Assembly (NCBI GenBank): GCA_902555535.1
Contig: CACDTB010000006.1
Coordinates: 1-42,502, forward strand
Source: an uncultured Pelagibacteraceae bacterium
Lineage (GTDB): Bacteria; Pseudomonadota; Alphaproteobacteria; Pelagibacterales; Pelagibacteraceae
Direction of reading: 5' to 3'
DNA: 42,502 nucleotides
Shown here: positions 23,520 through 33,317 of the stretch, piece by piece
Numbering within the stretch: position 1 is the first letter of the stretch
How the letters are laid out: each line of letters opens with the position of its first letter
Notes under the pieces: generated by a model
Told to the model about the DNA's origin: nothing
What the model saw: only the letters and a program-made list of their open reading frames with translations
Databases searched by the model: none
Translations under genes and position numbers: made by a program

Positions 23520-23577
23520 ATCGCAAAAATGTCGCATATTAGGGTTCATAACTAAATTGGTGGGTTTTTGGATATTT

Positions 23578-24465
23578 TTATTTCCAGTCGCCGATTTTAC
23601 TGAATAAGAAATTTCTAAAAGCTTGAACTCTCGCTGTGTTTTTTAAGGATTGTGGGTATACAAAATGAGCTTCTGTTATAGGTCCTTCTACTTTTGGGAG
23701 CACTTTAATTACATTATTAGAATTCGATACTAAATATTCTGGAAGTGCTGCTAATCCTACACCAGACTCAACCGCTAACAGTAGTCCCATTACACTATTT
23801 ACTTTCATGATTGTTTTCCTTTTTTTTCCATCATGCATTCCAATTTTTAGTGCCCAATCAGGATTATAAACTGGTGAAGGTGCACCTTTTCCAAAAGAAA
23901 TAAATTTATGTTTATTTAGATCAGCTATCGTTTTTGGCATTCCATTTTTTTCTAAGTATTTATTTGATCCATAAATATAGTACTTAATATCAACTAATTT
24001 TTTCTGAATATAATTAAGTTGTTTGGGTCTTCTCATGAAAATTCCAATATCAGCTTGTCGAGTACTTAAATCTAATTCTTTATCATCAAAAACTAATTCA
24101 ATCTCAATTTCAGGGTTTAGTCTCATGAATTCTTGAATTCTTGGTGTTAACCAGTGAGTTCCAAAACTTCTAACTGTTGTAATAGTTAATTTACCTGTTG
24201 GTTTATTTTTTTGATCTCCTAATGAAGTTTCAACTTCTTTCAGTTTACTTATAACTTCATGAGCTGTTTTAAAAACATATTCACCATTTTCTGTAAGTGT
24301 TAATCCCCTAGCATGTCTTTCAAATAATTGTACTTTTAGTTCTTGTTCCAATGATTGAATTTGTCTACTAATAGCAGATTGGCTAAGATTCAAATTCACA
24401 GTAGCATTTGTAAAGCTTCCAGCTTCTGCTACGGCATGAAAAATTTTTAATTTATCCCAATCCAT
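23578..24465 (-). CDS. LysR-family transcription regulator
   Basis: 295 aa. N-terminal winged helix-turn-helix of the LysR type (DKLKIFHAVAEAGSFTNA, LSQSAISRQIQSLE, VQLFERHARGLTLTENG; about 4-62), then a LysR substrate-binding domain (about 90-290) with GKLTITTVRSFG and VESGVGLAALPEYL. Its ATG overlaps the stop of the AcuI-like reductase gene (TAATG), so it is co-expressed with and may regulate that gene or the fbpA operon 121 bases downstream. Effector unknown. Confidence 0.93.
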   Translation of the reverse strand: MDWDKLKIFHAVAEAGSFTNATVNLNLSQSAISRQIQSLEQELKVQLFERHARGLTLTENGEYVFKTAHEVISKLKEVETSLGDQKNKPTGKLTITTVRSFGTHWLTPRIQEFMRLNPEIEIELVFDDKELDLSTRQADIGIFMRRPKQLNYIQKKLVDIKYYIYGSNKYLEKNGMPKTIADLNKHKFISFGKGAPSPVYNPDWALKIGMHDGKKRKTIMKVNSVMGLLLAVESGVGLAALPEYLVSNSNNVIKVLPKVEGPITEAHFVYPQSLKNTARVQAFRNFLFSKIGDWK

Positions 24466-25469
24466 TATTTGTTTAAATTTACAATATATCTACCCGATGT
24501 TTCCCCTTTTAACATTTTTGTATAAACATCTTCTAATTCTTCTAAGTTAATTTCTTTCACAGATTTATTTAATAATTCAAAATTAATAAGTTTTGAAGCC
24601 TCACCCCATAGAAAGTTTCTCCTAGGTATTGAAGCTGTCACAGAATTAATTCCCCAAAGCTTTACACCCCTAATAATAAATGGCATTACAGTAGTATTTA
24701 ATTTTATATCTGCAGCATTTCCACATGCAGAAACTATGCCACCATCTTTTGTTTGAGATAATATATTTTCCAATACCTTTCCACCAACAGTGTCAACAGC
24801 GCCATCCCATAATCCTTTTTCTAATGGTCTTGCATCTTTCGTCAATTCACTAGTATTTATAACATTTTTAGCACCAATAGATTTTAAAAAGTCTTTATTA
24901 CTATCTTTTCCAGTAACTGCAGTAACATCACAACCAAGGTTATTGAGTATCATTACAGCCATACTTCCAACGCCACCAGATGCACCACTTACAATAACAT
25001 TTTGAACTTTCTCTCCTAGCAACAATTCCTCTCTAGTTGTTTTTGTTGTTAAAGAACATTGTAAAGCTGTAAATCCAGCAGTACCCATTATCATGGCTTC
25101 TTTAAGAGAAAGACCTTTTGGTTTTTTTATTAAAAATTCTCCGTTTACTTTTGCATACTGAGAGTATCCTCCAAAATAAATTTCACCAACTCTCCATCCT
25201 GTTAAAATAACTTCATCACCTTTTTTGAATTTGTCATTATTGCTATCTTCTACAATTCCAGAAAAATCTATGCCAGGTATATGGGGGAACTCTTTTACAA
25301 GTCTAGCACCATTTTTTAAAATCAAAGCATCTTTATAATTAAGACCTGAGTAATGAACTTTTACTGTTACATCACCATGTTTTAAGAAACTTTTATCAAT
25401 TGATTTGATATCACGTGTGAAATTTTCACCATCTTGATTAAGAATTAATGCTTTGATTTGGTCAGACAC
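24465..25469 (-). CDS. acuI: AcuI/YhdH-family acrylyl-CoA reductase-like oxidoreductase
   Basis: 334 aa zinc-free medium-chain dehydrogenase. Family marks: VHYSGLNYKDALI, FPHIPGIDFSGIVEDS, KGDEVILTGWRVGE, GGYSQYAKV and the NADP-binding SGASGGVGSMAV. This pattern is that of AcuI (acrylyl-CoA to propionyl-CoA, NADPH) and its homologue YhdH. In marine bacteria AcuI handles acrylate from DMSP cleavage, which would fit the DddP-like gene at 38-39 kb. Starts 1 base after folE stops and is coupled to the LysR gene after it. A general quinone-reductase role remains possible. Confidence 0.83.
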   Translation of the reverse strand: MSDQIKALILNQDGENFTRDIKSIDKSFLKHGDVTVKVHYSGLNYKDALILKNGARLVKEFPHIPGIDFSGIVEDSNNDKFKKGDEVILTGWRVGEIYFGGYSQYAKVNGEFLIKKPKGLSLKEAMIMGTAGFTALQCSLTTKTTREELLLGEKVQNVIVSGASGGVGSMAVMILNNLGCDVTAVTGKDSNKDFLKSIGAKNVINTSELTKDARPLEKGLWDGAVDTVGGKVLENILSQTKDGGIVSACGNAADIKLNTTVMPFIIRGVKLWGINSVTASIPRRNFLWGEASKLINFELLNKSVKEINLEELEDVYTKMLKGETSGRYIVNLNK

Positions 25470-25470
25470 A

Positions 25471-26091
25471 CTAGTCTTTTAACGTAGTGCTGATAAATCG
25501 TAAATATCTATTTTGATAACTTAAATCTTCTTTGAATTGACCCAAGTAAAAATTAGTTACTGTCGTTGCTTGTTCTTTTTTAATACCTCTCATAGTCATA
25601 CACTGATGAGTTGAATCAATTGTAACAGCTACACCTTTTGCATCTAATGCTTCCATCAAGGTATTCGCTATTTGAACGGTTAATCTTTCTTGCGTTTGTA
25701 ATCTTTTTGAAAATATTTCAACTACTCTTGCAATTTTACTCAATCCTACAACTCTTTCATTAGGTATGTAGGCAACATGAGCTTTTCCTATAATTGGAGC
25801 CATATGATGTTCACAGTGACTTTGTACTGAGATATTTTTTTGAACAACCATATCACTGTAACCTTCAACATCACCAAAAGTTTTGTCTAATACTTTTTTT
25901 GCATCCTCATTGTAACCTTGAAAATATTCTTTGAATGCTTTTACAACTCTTTTAGGAGTTTCTAACAACCCTTCTCTTTTAGGATCTTCTCCCATCCATG
26001 ATAAAATGGTTCTGATAGCTTCTTCAGCTTCTTTGTCCGAGACCTTTTTAATATCTAAATTTTTGTCGTCTGTGTCTTTTACTAATTTCAT
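25471..26091 (-). CDS. folE: GTP cyclohydrolase I
   Basis: 206 aa. Converts GTP to dihydroneopterin triphosphate, first step of tetrahydrofolate synthesis. The zinc and catalytic residues are in VQSHCEHHMAPIIGKAHVAY (Cys, His, His) and STHQCMTMRG (His, Cys). The conserved NERVVGLSKIARVVE and LQTQERLTVQIA are intact. The folate link suits a genome with many THF-dependent demethylating enzymes. Preceding gap of 77 bases is shared with divergent hisI. Confidence 0.95.
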   Translation of the reverse strand: MKLVKDTDDKNLDIKKVSDKEAEEAIRTILSWMGEDPKREGLLETPKRVVKAFKEYFQGYNEDAKKVLDKTFGDVEGYSDMVVQKNISVQSHCEHHMAPIIGKAHVAYIPNERVVGLSKIARVVEIFSKRLQTQERLTVQIANTLMEALDAKGVAVTIDSTHQCMTMRGIKKEQATTVTNFYLGQFKEDLSYQNRYLRFISTTLKD

Positions 26092-26168
26092 AGCGCCTTT
26101 TTATACAGTAAATACCTTAATTTAAAAATATTTAATATATTTAGATATGTGCTACATAATCACCCCGT

Positions 26169-26636
26169 ATGTTCAAAAAAAGAGAAAATATCTATGATAT
26201 TGAAGAGGGAAATCTTCTTTCACCTAAGTTTGATAATGATGGATTGATACCTGTCATTACGATGTGCTCAAAAACTAAAGATATTTTGATGCATGGATAT
26301 ATGAATGTAGAAGCTCTTAAAAAGACAATTGAAACTAAAGAAGCACACTATTTTAGTAGATCGAGAAAAGCTATATGGCACAAAGGTAAAACTAGTGGTT
26401 TTACGCAAAAAGTTACTGAAATAAGAATTGATGATGATCAAGACTCAATATGGTTAACAGTTGATATCGGTGATGGAGCTAGTTGTCATGTTGGTTATAG
26501 ATCATGTTTTTATAGATCTATTCCTATGGGACCAATAGAAAACGGAAGAAAAGTTGAAATGGAATTTCTTGAGAAAGAAAAAAAATTCGACCCTGAAGAA
26601 GTTTATAAAGGTCAACCAAATCCAACTAAAATTTAA
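26169..26636 (+). CDS. hisI: Phosphoribosyl-AMP cyclohydrolase
   Basis: 155 aa. Opens the purine ring of phosphoribosyl-AMP in histidine synthesis. Visible marks: MHGYMNVEALKKTIETKEAH (in part), SRSRKAIWHKGKTSGFTQKV, and the metal region DGASCHVGYRSCFYR with two conserved Cys. Only the HisI domain is present; the HisE pyrophosphohydrolase half found in fused HisIE is missing. Coupled by a 1-base overlap to the DUF2237 gene. Confidence 0.93.
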   Translation: MFKKRENIYDIEEGNLLSPKFDNDGLIPVITMCSKTKDILMHGYMNVEALKKTIETKEAHYFSRSRKAIWHKGKTSGFTQKVTEIRIDDDQDSIWLTVDIGDGASCHVGYRSCFYRSIPMGPIENGRKVEMEFLEKEKKFDPEEVYKGQPNPTKI

Positions 26637-27010
26637 TGAGTGAAAAACAAAAAAATGTTCTAGGCGAAGATCTGGAGGAATGTTCAAATGATCCTTTAAC
26701 AGGTTGGTTTCGTGATGGTTGTTGTAACACTGACGAGAATGATCATGGACTTCATACAGTTTGTGCCAAAGTTACTACCGAATGCCTAGAGTGGATGAAA
26801 GAAGCGGGTAACGATTTAATTACTCCACATCCTGAATTTGGGTTTCCAGGTTTAAAAGATGGAGATGGATGGTGTTTGTGTGCTAGTTGGTATGCAAGAG
26901 CAGTTGAAGCCGGTAAAGGATGTCCAATATTTTTGAAAAGAACCCATGAAAACACTCTTAAATATGTACCTATTGAAACTTTAAAAAAGTTTGCAATAGA
27001 TTTGTCCTAA
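26636..27010 (+). CDS. DUF2237-family protein
   Basis: 124 aa with the full DUF2237 signature: NVLGEDLEECSNDPLTGWFRDG, CCNTDENDHGLHTVCAKVT, FLEF-like ECLEWMKEAGNDL, FPGLKDGDGWCLCASWYARA and APLVHLRRTH-like CPIFLKRTHENTL. Six or more Cys are conserved in the family and may bind metal. No function has been established. Follows hisI with a 1-base overlap; convergent with ETF-QO. Confidence 0.92.
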   Translation: MSEKQKNVLGEDLEECSNDPLTGWFRDGCCNTDENDHGLHTVCAKVTTECLEWMKEAGNDLITPHPEFGFPGLKDGDGWCLCASWYARAVEAGKGCPIFLKRTHENTLKYVPIETLKKFAIDLS

Positions 27011-27011
27011 T

Positions 27012-28631
27012 TTACATATTTCCATATCTTGGACCGCCGCTACCCTCTGGAGTAACCCAAGTTATATTTTGAGATGGTTCTTTAATATCACAAGTTTTAC
27101 AATGAATACAATTTTGAGAATTGATCACAAATTTATTTACATCATTTTCTTTTTGAACTTCATACACACCTGCAGGACAATATCTTTGAGCAGGTTCATC
27201 AAATTTTTCTAAAGTATAATTTATTGGTAAATCAGGATCTTTAAGTTTTAGATGAACTGGTTGATTGTCTGCATGATTGGTTCCTGTTAGATAAACTGAA
27301 CTCGTTTTATCAAAAGTTATTACATTATCGTATTTTGGATAATCTATTTTTGGCATTTGATTTGCAGGTTTTAATGTTTCATGATCAGCATGTTTGTGTT
27401 TAAGTGTAAAAGGAAGTTTTCCTCTAAATAAAATTTGATCGATACCTGTGAAAATTATTCCTAAAATTAATCCCCAGCTAAAACTAGGTTTCACATTTCT
27501 TGCTTCGTAAAGCTCTTTATGTAACCAACTGTTTTTAAATTTATTTTCATAAATTGATAAATCTTTGTTTTCTTTTAAGTGTTCATTAATAGTTTCGGCT
27601 GCAATAATCCCACTTTTCATCGCTGTATGAGAACCTTTAATTTTTGGCATATTTAAAGTTCCAGCATCACAACCAACTAACAAAGCTCCGGGCATAAACA
27701 TTTTTGGCAAACTTTGAAATCCACCTTCAATTAAAGCCCTTGCACCGTAAGAAATTCTTTTTCCACCTTCTATAATTTTTTTTATTGCTGGATGTGTTTT
27801 AAACCTCTGAAATTCATCATAAGGTGATAAATGTGGATTTTTGTAATCTAGACCAATTACATAGCCCAGAAAAACTTGTTTATTTTCTGCATGATACATA
27901 AAACTACCACCATATGTATTGTTATCTAATGGCCATCCAGCTGTATGCATAACTAAGCCTTCTTCGTGATTTTTATCCTCTATTTCCCATATTTCTTTAA
28001 AACCAATTCCATATTGTTGAGGATCTTTACCTTTATTTAATTCAAATTTTTCAATCAATTGTTTTCCTAAATGACCTCTACACCCTTCGGCAAAAACAGT
28101 TACTTTACCTAAAAGCTCAATACCTGGTTCAAAACTATCTTTTTTATTACCATCTTTATCTATACCCATATCTTGAGTTGCAACACCTTTAACAGATCCA
28201 TCTTCGTTATATAAAATTTCACTTGCTGGAAATCCTGGAAAAATCTCTACACCCAGATTCTCAGCTTGTTCTGCAAGCCATCTACACAGATTTGCTAAAC
28301 TGATAATATAATTTTTATGATTTTGTTGCACCGCAGGTAGTAGCCAGGTTGGCCAACTTAAAGATTTAGTTTTTCCTAAAAATAAAAATTTTTCTTTAGT
28401 TACTTTTGTTTTGATAGGAGAATTTAATTCTCTCCAATTTGGTAGTAATTCATCTAGAGCACGCGTTTCAAATACATTTCCACTTAAAATATGAGCTCCA
28501 ATTTCTGATGCTTTTTCTAATAAGCAAACATTTAAATTTGGATCTAATTGTTTTAACTTTATTGCGGTCGATAATCCTGATGGTCCTCCACCAATGATTA
28601 CAACATCATATTCCATCGATTCTCTAGACAT
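27012..28631 (-). CDS. Electron transfer flavoprotein-ubiquinone oxidoreductase
   Basis: 539 aa, usual length for ETF-QO (ETFDH). N-terminal FAD motif DVVIIGGGPSGLSTAIKL (about 9-26), central membrane-associated region, and a C-terminal 4Fe-4S site with Cys485 (RYCPAG) and Cys508/511/514 (NCIHCKTCD), ending GSGGPRYGNM. It takes electrons from EtfAB and reduces ubiquinone at the inner membrane. Final gene of the long minus-strand run DMGDH-etfB-etfA-ETF-QO, so the electron path from methylamine oxidation is encoded in one transcript. 23 bases after etfA. Confidence 0.96.
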   Translation of the reverse strand: MSRESMEYDVVIIGGGPSGLSTAIKLKQLDPNLNVCLLEKASEIGAHILSGNVFETRALDELLPNWRELNSPIKTKVTKEKFLFLGKTKSLSWPTWLLPAVQQNHKNYIISLANLCRWLAEQAENLGVEIFPGFPASEILYNEDGSVKGVATQDMGIDKDGNKKDSFEPGIELLGKVTVFAEGCRGHLGKQLIEKFELNKGKDPQQYGIGFKEIWEIEDKNHEEGLVMHTAGWPLDNNTYGGSFMYHAENKQVFLGYVIGLDYKNPHLSPYDEFQRFKTHPAIKKIIEGGKRISYGARALIEGGFQSLPKMFMPGALLVGCDAGTLNMPKIKGSHTAMKSGIIAAETINEHLKENKDLSIYENKFKNSWLHKELYEARNVKPSFSWGLILGIIFTGIDQILFRGKLPFTLKHKHADHETLKPANQMPKIDYPKYDNVITFDKTSSVYLTGTNHADNQPVHLKLKDPDLPINYTLEKFDEPAQRYCPAGVYEVQKENDVNKFVINSQNCIHCKTCDIKEPSQNITWVTPEGSGGPRYGNM

Positions 28632-28654
28632 ACTCTAGTTTTTAACTGTAAGGA

Positions 28655-29608
28655 TTATTTTTGTATAGTGTTTAATTTGTTCAGCTCTTCCATGAACTGA
28701 GGCAGTGCCTCAAATAAATCAGCTTCAAGTCCATAATCTGCAACACTAAAGATTGGCGCTTCACCATCTTTATTAATTGCAACTATAACTTTACTTTCCT
28801 TCATTCCTGCTAAATGCTGAATGGCACCTGAAATTCCGACAGCGATATATAGATCTGGCACCACTACTTTTCCTGTTTGACCCACTTGATGATCGTTACT
28901 TATATAACCAGCATCTACTGCCGCTCTTGATGCTCCAATTGCTGCACCTAGTTTATCAGCAATTTCTGTAATTAATTTAAAATTATCTCCACTTTGCATT
29001 CCTCTACCACCTGATACAACAATTCTTGCTGTTCCAAGTTCGGGTCGATCAGATTTAATTTCTTCTCTTTTAATAAATTTTGTATTTGAAAACTCTTCAC
29101 TTGCATCTATTTTTTCAATTGCGGCTGACCCACCTGTGCTCTCACATGGATCGAATGAAGTAGGTCTGATTGTTACGCACTTTTTAGCATCATTACTCTT
29201 AATTGTTGCAAAAGCATTACCTGCATAAATAGGTCTTAAAAAAGTATCTGGCGATATCACTTTAATAATATCACTTACTTGAGACGTATCAAGATGAGCA
29301 GCAATTCGAGGCATCAAATTTTTGCCAAATGTATTTGCTGAACAAACAATGTGAGAATAATTTTCTGCAAGTTTAACAATCACTGGAGCAAAATTTTCTG
29401 CTGTAAAGTTTTCATAATGAGCTGCTTCTACACTCAATACCTTTTTAACTACTGGAAGTTCAGATAATTGTTTTGCAGCATCTGCTGAGTTTTGACCAAT
29501 AATTACAGCATGTACATCTGAATCTATTTGAGATGCTGCTGTAGCTGCATTAAGAGTAAATGGTCTTAATTCTTTATTATTGTGTTCCGCTATAAGTAAA
29601 ACTGCCAT
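28655..29608 (-). CDS. etfA: Electron transfer flavoprotein alpha subunit
   Basis: 317 aa. N-terminal alpha/beta domain and a C-terminal FAD domain with [36 protein letters not shown] and the [15 protein letters not shown] signature, which binds FAD. Partner of EtfB; its ATG overlaps the etfB stop by 1 base. The pair accepts electrons from the adjacent DMGDH-like dehydrogenases and acyl-CoA dehydrogenases. Confidence 0.96.
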   Translation of the reverse strand: MAVLLIAEHNNKELRPFTLNAATAASQIDSDVHAVIIGQNSADAAKQLSELPVVKKVLSVEAAHYENFTAENFAPVIVKLAENYSHIVCSANTFGKNLMPRIAAHLDTSQVSDIIKVISPDTFLRPIYAGNAFATIKSNDAKKCVTIRPTSFDPCESTGGSAAIEKIDASEEFSNTKFIKREEIKSDRPELGTARIVVSGGRGMQSGDNFKLITEIADKLGAAIGASRAAVDAGYISNDHQVGQTGKVVVPDLYIAVGISGAIQHLAGMKESKVIVAINKDGEAPIFSVADYGLEADLFEALPQFMEELNKLNTIQK

Positions 29609-30357
29609 TAAATTACCTTCGCCTCATTCTTTAACTTTTGAACTAATTCAGCAACATTTGCAACTTTTATACCTGCTTTTCTTTTTGGAGGTTCCTCTAC
29701 TTTTAATTGATCTAATCTTGGTGATACATCTACCCCTAAATCAGAAGCAGCAATTTCCTCTATAGGTTTTTTCTTAGCCTTCATTATGTTTGGTAGTGAT
29801 GCATATCTTGGTTCATTCAGCCTAAGATCACAAGTTACAATAGCTGGAACATTGATTTCAATTGTTTCAAGACCTTCATCTATTTCTCTAGTTACTTCTA
29901 ATTTATTATCTTTAACATCAATCTTTGAGGCAAATGTTGCTTGTGGCCAATTTAATAAAGCACTCAACATTTGGCCTGTTTGATTACAATCATCGTCTAT
30001 TGCTTGTTTACCCATAAATACTAAATCTGGTTTTTCTTTATCTACTATTTTTTGTAAAATTTTTGAAACAGCGAGTGGTTCCAAAATTCCATCAACTTTC
30101 ACATGAATACCTCTGTCTGCACCAACCGCTAAAGCTTTTCTAACAGTTTCTTGAGCTTTTTCTTCACCGACAGTTACTGCAACTACTTCTGTAGCTTTGC
30201 CTGCCTCTTTAATTTTTACAGCCTCTTCTATTGCATTATCATCAGGGGGATTGGTTGACATTTTAACATTATCAGTAACTACACCCGTTCCGTCTTCTTT
30301 AACTCTTATTTGAACGTTGTAATCAATAACCCTTTTTACAGCTACTAAAATTTTCAT
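29608..30357 (-). CDS. etfB: Electron transfer flavoprotein beta subunit
   Basis: 249 aa. Family start [20 protein letters not shown], the AMP-binding VGADRGIHV region, the recognition-loop stretch with [20 protein letters not shown] (about 183-203) that docks dehydrogenases, and a C-terminal tail. Start codon overlaps the DMGDH-like stop by 1 base, and etfA follows with a 1-base overlap, giving strict coupling of all three. Confidence 0.96.
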   Translation of the reverse strand: MKILVAVKRVIDYNVQIRVKEDGTGVVTDNVKMSTNPPDDNAIEEAVKIKEAGKATEVVAVTVGEEKAQETVRKALAVGADRGIHVKVDGILEPLAVSKILQKIVDKEKPDLVFMGKQAIDDDCNQTGQMLSALLNWPQATFASKIDVKDNKLEVTREIDEGLETIEINVPAIVTCDLRLNEPRYASLPNIMKAKKKPIEEIAASDLGVDVSPRLDQLKVEEPPKRKAGIKVANVAELVQKLKNEAKVI

Positions 30358-32789
30358 TAAGCTCTCAATAAATTATTTTCTGAATCGTATGGACTTTCAT
30401 CTAACACAGTAGCGTCGTACATTTCACCTAATATATCAACTTGTAATTTGTCGCCCACATTTGAGCAATCTGGCTTAACCATTGCAAGGGCTATAGATTT
30501 ATCTAATCTAAATCCAAATTCACCTCCAGTTGCTCTTCCAACAACTTTTCCATCTTTAAAAATTGGATTATTTCCTAATACATCAGCATCTTTAGTATTA
30601 TGAACCTCTAAAGTAACTAATTTATTATCAAAACCCTTTTCTCTCCATTTGTTAAGTGCCTCTAAACCGATAAAATTACCTTTGTTTGGATGAATAAATC
30701 TATCAAGACCAGATTCATATGGTGAGTATTCAATTGACAATTCTGTGCCAACTAATTTATAAGATTTTTCAACTCTTAAACTATTCATGGCTCTAATTCC
30801 AAATGGTTTTATACCTAAATCTTTACCTGCTTCCATTAATTTATCAAAAATATGATTTTGATATTCAATTGGATGATGCAATTCCCATCCAAGCTCACCA
30901 ACAAAGTTTACTCTCATCGCATTTACTGGAGCGTATCCAACGTTAACATTTTTTGCAGTTAACCATTTAAAATTCTCATTAGAAAAATCATCGGTTGAAA
31001 CCTTCTCCATTAATTGTCTAGCTTTTGGTCCTGCTACTACCAAAACTCCTGTACTGTTAGTTAGATCTTCAAAAATTACAGATCCATCATCTGGCATCCA
31101 TTTTTGTATCCAATCATGATCTAATCTTAAATTTGCTCCAGCAGAAACTAGATAATAACTATTTTCTGCCTCTTTCATTATTGTAAACTCTGAATGTACT
31201 CCACCTTTAGTGTTCAAAGCATGACATAAATTTATCCTTCCAATTTTTTTTGGAAGTTTATTTGCAACTAAATAATCTAAAAATTCCTCTGCTTTGGGTC
31301 CTCTAATTCTACATTTTGCAAATGCAGTCATATCTAAAAGGCCTACATTTTCTTTTACATTTTGACATTCTTTTTTAATGGCATCAAACCATTTTGATCT
31401 TCTAAATGACCAATCATCTTTTTGCTCCATTCCGTCTGTTGCAAAAAAATTAGGCCTTTCCCATCCAAATTTTTGACCAAATACAGCACCTAAATTTTTC
31501 ATTCTTTCATAACAAGGAGCTGTTCTTAATGGTCTTGCTGCTGGTCTTTCTTCATCTGGATAGTGAACAATAAATACATGGCTATACGCTTCTTCATTTT
31601 TAGCTTTCAAATAAGATTTAGTTGCATAGTTACCGTAACGTCTTGGTTCAACTCCTAACATGTCAATTGTTGGTTCACCATCAACGATCCACTCTGCTAA
31701 CTGCCAGCCTGCACCACCTGCTGCTGTAATTCCAAAACTATGTCCTTCATTAATCCAAAAATTTTTAAGACCCCAAGCAGGTCCAACAATTGGATTTCCG
31801 TCAGGTGTGTAGCAGATTGCTCCATTATAAACTTTCTTTACTCCAACTTCTCCAAACGCAGGAACTCTATGAATTGCTCCTTCAATGTGTGGAGCTAATC
31901 TATCTAAGTCTTCCTGAAATAATTCATATTCAGAATTTTTTGACGGTCCCTCTACATAACAAGCTGGTGCACCATCTTCATAAGGACCTAAAATTAATCC
32001 TCCAGCTTCTTCTCTCATGTACCATCTGCTATCACTATCTCTTAAAACTCCCATTTCTGGTAATCCATCTTTTTTTCTTTTTTGAATTGCAGGATGCGGT
32101 TCTGTAACAATGTATTGATGTTCAACAGGTATTACTGGAATATCTAATCCTACCATTTCACCTGTTTGTCGCGCAAAATTTCCAGAACATGAAATAACAT
32201 GTTCACACTCTATTGATCCTTTATCTGTTTCTACAACCCATCCTTCTTTAGTTTGTCTCATAGATAGAACAGTTGTGTTTCTATAAATTTCAGCTCCTCT
32301 ATTTCTTGCGCCTGTTGCTAATGCTTGTGTTAAATCTGCAGGTTGAATATATCCGTCCTCTGGGTGTTGTATTGCGCCAACTAAATCATCTGTATTACAT
32401 AATGGCCAAATTTCTTTTACTTGTTCTGGTTTTAAAAATTTTACATCTACTCCAATAGTTCGAGCAACACCTGCATATTGATGATACTCATCCATTCTAT
32501 CTTTTGTACTTGCTAAACGAATATTTGAAACAACACTAAAGCCAACATTTTTTCCAGTTTCTTCTTCCAGTGTTTTGTAAAGATTAACCGCATACTTATG
32601 AAGTTGACCTACAGAATAACTCATATTAAATAAAGGTAATAAACCTGCAGCATGCCAAGTAGATCCTGATGTTAACTCTTTTCTTTCTACAAGGACAACA
32701 TCAGACCAACCTTTTTTTGCTAAATGATAGAGGGCACTTACCCCTACAACTCCTCCACCGACTACTACAACTTTAGTTTTTGTTTTCAT
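30357..32789 (-). CDS. Dimethylglycine dehydrogenase-like flavoprotein (FAD + aminomethyltransferase domains)
   Basis: 810 aa. N-terminal FAD-dependent DAO fold with [16 protein letters not shown] (about 7-22) and [10 protein letters not shown], where His46 matches the covalent FAD histidine of mammalian DMGDH. From about 465 a GcvT-like tetrahydrofolate domain follows ([33 protein letters not shown]). It would oxidise an N-methyl group of dimethylglycine or sarcosine and form 5,10-methylene-THF, passing electrons to EtfAB encoded next. Start supported by AGGAATCGC before ATG. Dimethylglycine against sarcosine specificity cannot be told from sequence. Confidence 0.9.
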   Translation of the reverse strand: MKTKTKVVVVGGGVVGVSALYHLAKKGWSDVVLVERKELTSGSTWHAAGLLPLFNMSYSVGQLHKYAVNLYKTLEEETGKNVGFSVVSNIRLASTKDRMDEYHQYAGVARTIGVDVKFLKPEQVKEIWPLCNTDDLVGAIQHPEDGYIQPADLTQALATGARNRGAEIYRNTTVLSMRQTKEGWVVETDKGSIECEHVISCSGNFARQTGEMVGLDIPVIPVEHQYIVTEPHPAIQKRKKDGLPEMGVLRDSDSRWYMREEAGGLILGPYEDGAPACYVEGPSKNSEYELFQEDLDRLAPHIEGAIHRVPAFGEVGVKKVYNGAICYTPDGNPIVGPAWGLKNFWINEGHSFGITAAGGAGWQLAEWIVDGEPTIDMLGVEPRRYGNYATKSYLKAKNEEAYSHVFIVHYPDEERPAARPLRTAPCYERMKNLGAVFGQKFGWERPNFFATDGMEQKDDWSFRRSKWFDAIKKECQNVKENVGLLDMTAFAKCRIRGPKAEEFLDYLVANKLPKKIGRINLCHALNTKGGVHSEFTIMKEAENSYYLVSAGANLRLDHDWIQKWMPDDGSVIFEDLTNSTGVLVVAGPKARQLMEKVSTDDFSNENFKWLTAKNVNVGYAPVNAMRVNFVGELGWELHHPIEYQNHIFDKLMEAGKDLGIKPFGIRAMNSLRVEKSYKLVGTELSIEYSPYESGLDRFIHPNKGNFIGLEALNKWREKGFDNKLVTLEVHNTKDADVLGNNPIFKDGKVVGRATGGEFGFRLDKSIALAMVKPDCSNVGDKLQVDILGEMYDATVLDESPYDSENNLLRA

Positions 32790-32844
32790 TCTGCGATTCC
32801 TACTAAATTTTTAATTGTTACGAAACAAAAATGTCTGTTGAAAA

Positions 32845-33306
32845 TCAAATTGAGCTTCCTAATGGGATCGGGCTGGATACCATTGTAGTTAACCAACAGT
32901 CTTTTAAACTTCCATCCAATGTATACTTTTCAACTTGCCAATTAAACTTGTGATAAATCTTGTTTTTATCAAGAATGATTACTTCAAATTGTGCCCATTT
33001 GTCACTACTTCCGAGCTCAGTTATTGTATGACTTAGGTGATTTATCATCATCCCGTAAGAGTCACTTTTTAACATCAACTTAAAATTACTTAATGGTCCT
33101 GTTACTCTCTTATTATTTGGGTGAGCAAAATTCCATGTTTGTTCAATTCCACTATCTTTGAATTTAGAGTCATTTTTTTGAAGCCCATTAAGTTGAATCT
33201 TTATGACTTCTTTCGGTTTAATAGTACTATTTGGATTTAATAATTCAGCGCCTGAAAAAGACGTAAATATTAATAGTAGAAATAATACTTTAAAGACAAT
33301 TTTCAT
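32845..33306 (-). CDS. DUF4864-like secreted protein
   Basis: 153 aa with a signal peptide (MKIVFKVLFLLLIFTSFSGA, about 20). The mature part has the DUF4864 pattern: IKIQLNGLQKNDSKFKDSGIEQTWNFAHPNNKR (split here), a LMLKSDSYGMMINH stretch, QFEVIILDKNKIYHKFNWQVEKY and a final GSLKDCWLTT. The fold is NTF2-like. Function unknown, probably periplasmic. Lies 11 bases after the MFS carrier gene and 55 bases before the DMGDH-like gene. Confidence 0.7.
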   Translation of the reverse strand: MKIVFKVLFLLLIFTSFSGAELLNPNSTIKPKEVIKIQLNGLQKNDSKFKDSGIEQTWNFAHPNNKRVTGPLSNFKLMLKSDSYGMMINHLSHTITELGSSDKWAQFEVIILDKNKIYHKFNWQVEKYTLDGSLKDCWLTTMVSSPIPLGSSI

Positions 33307-33317
33307 TTTAAAAATAA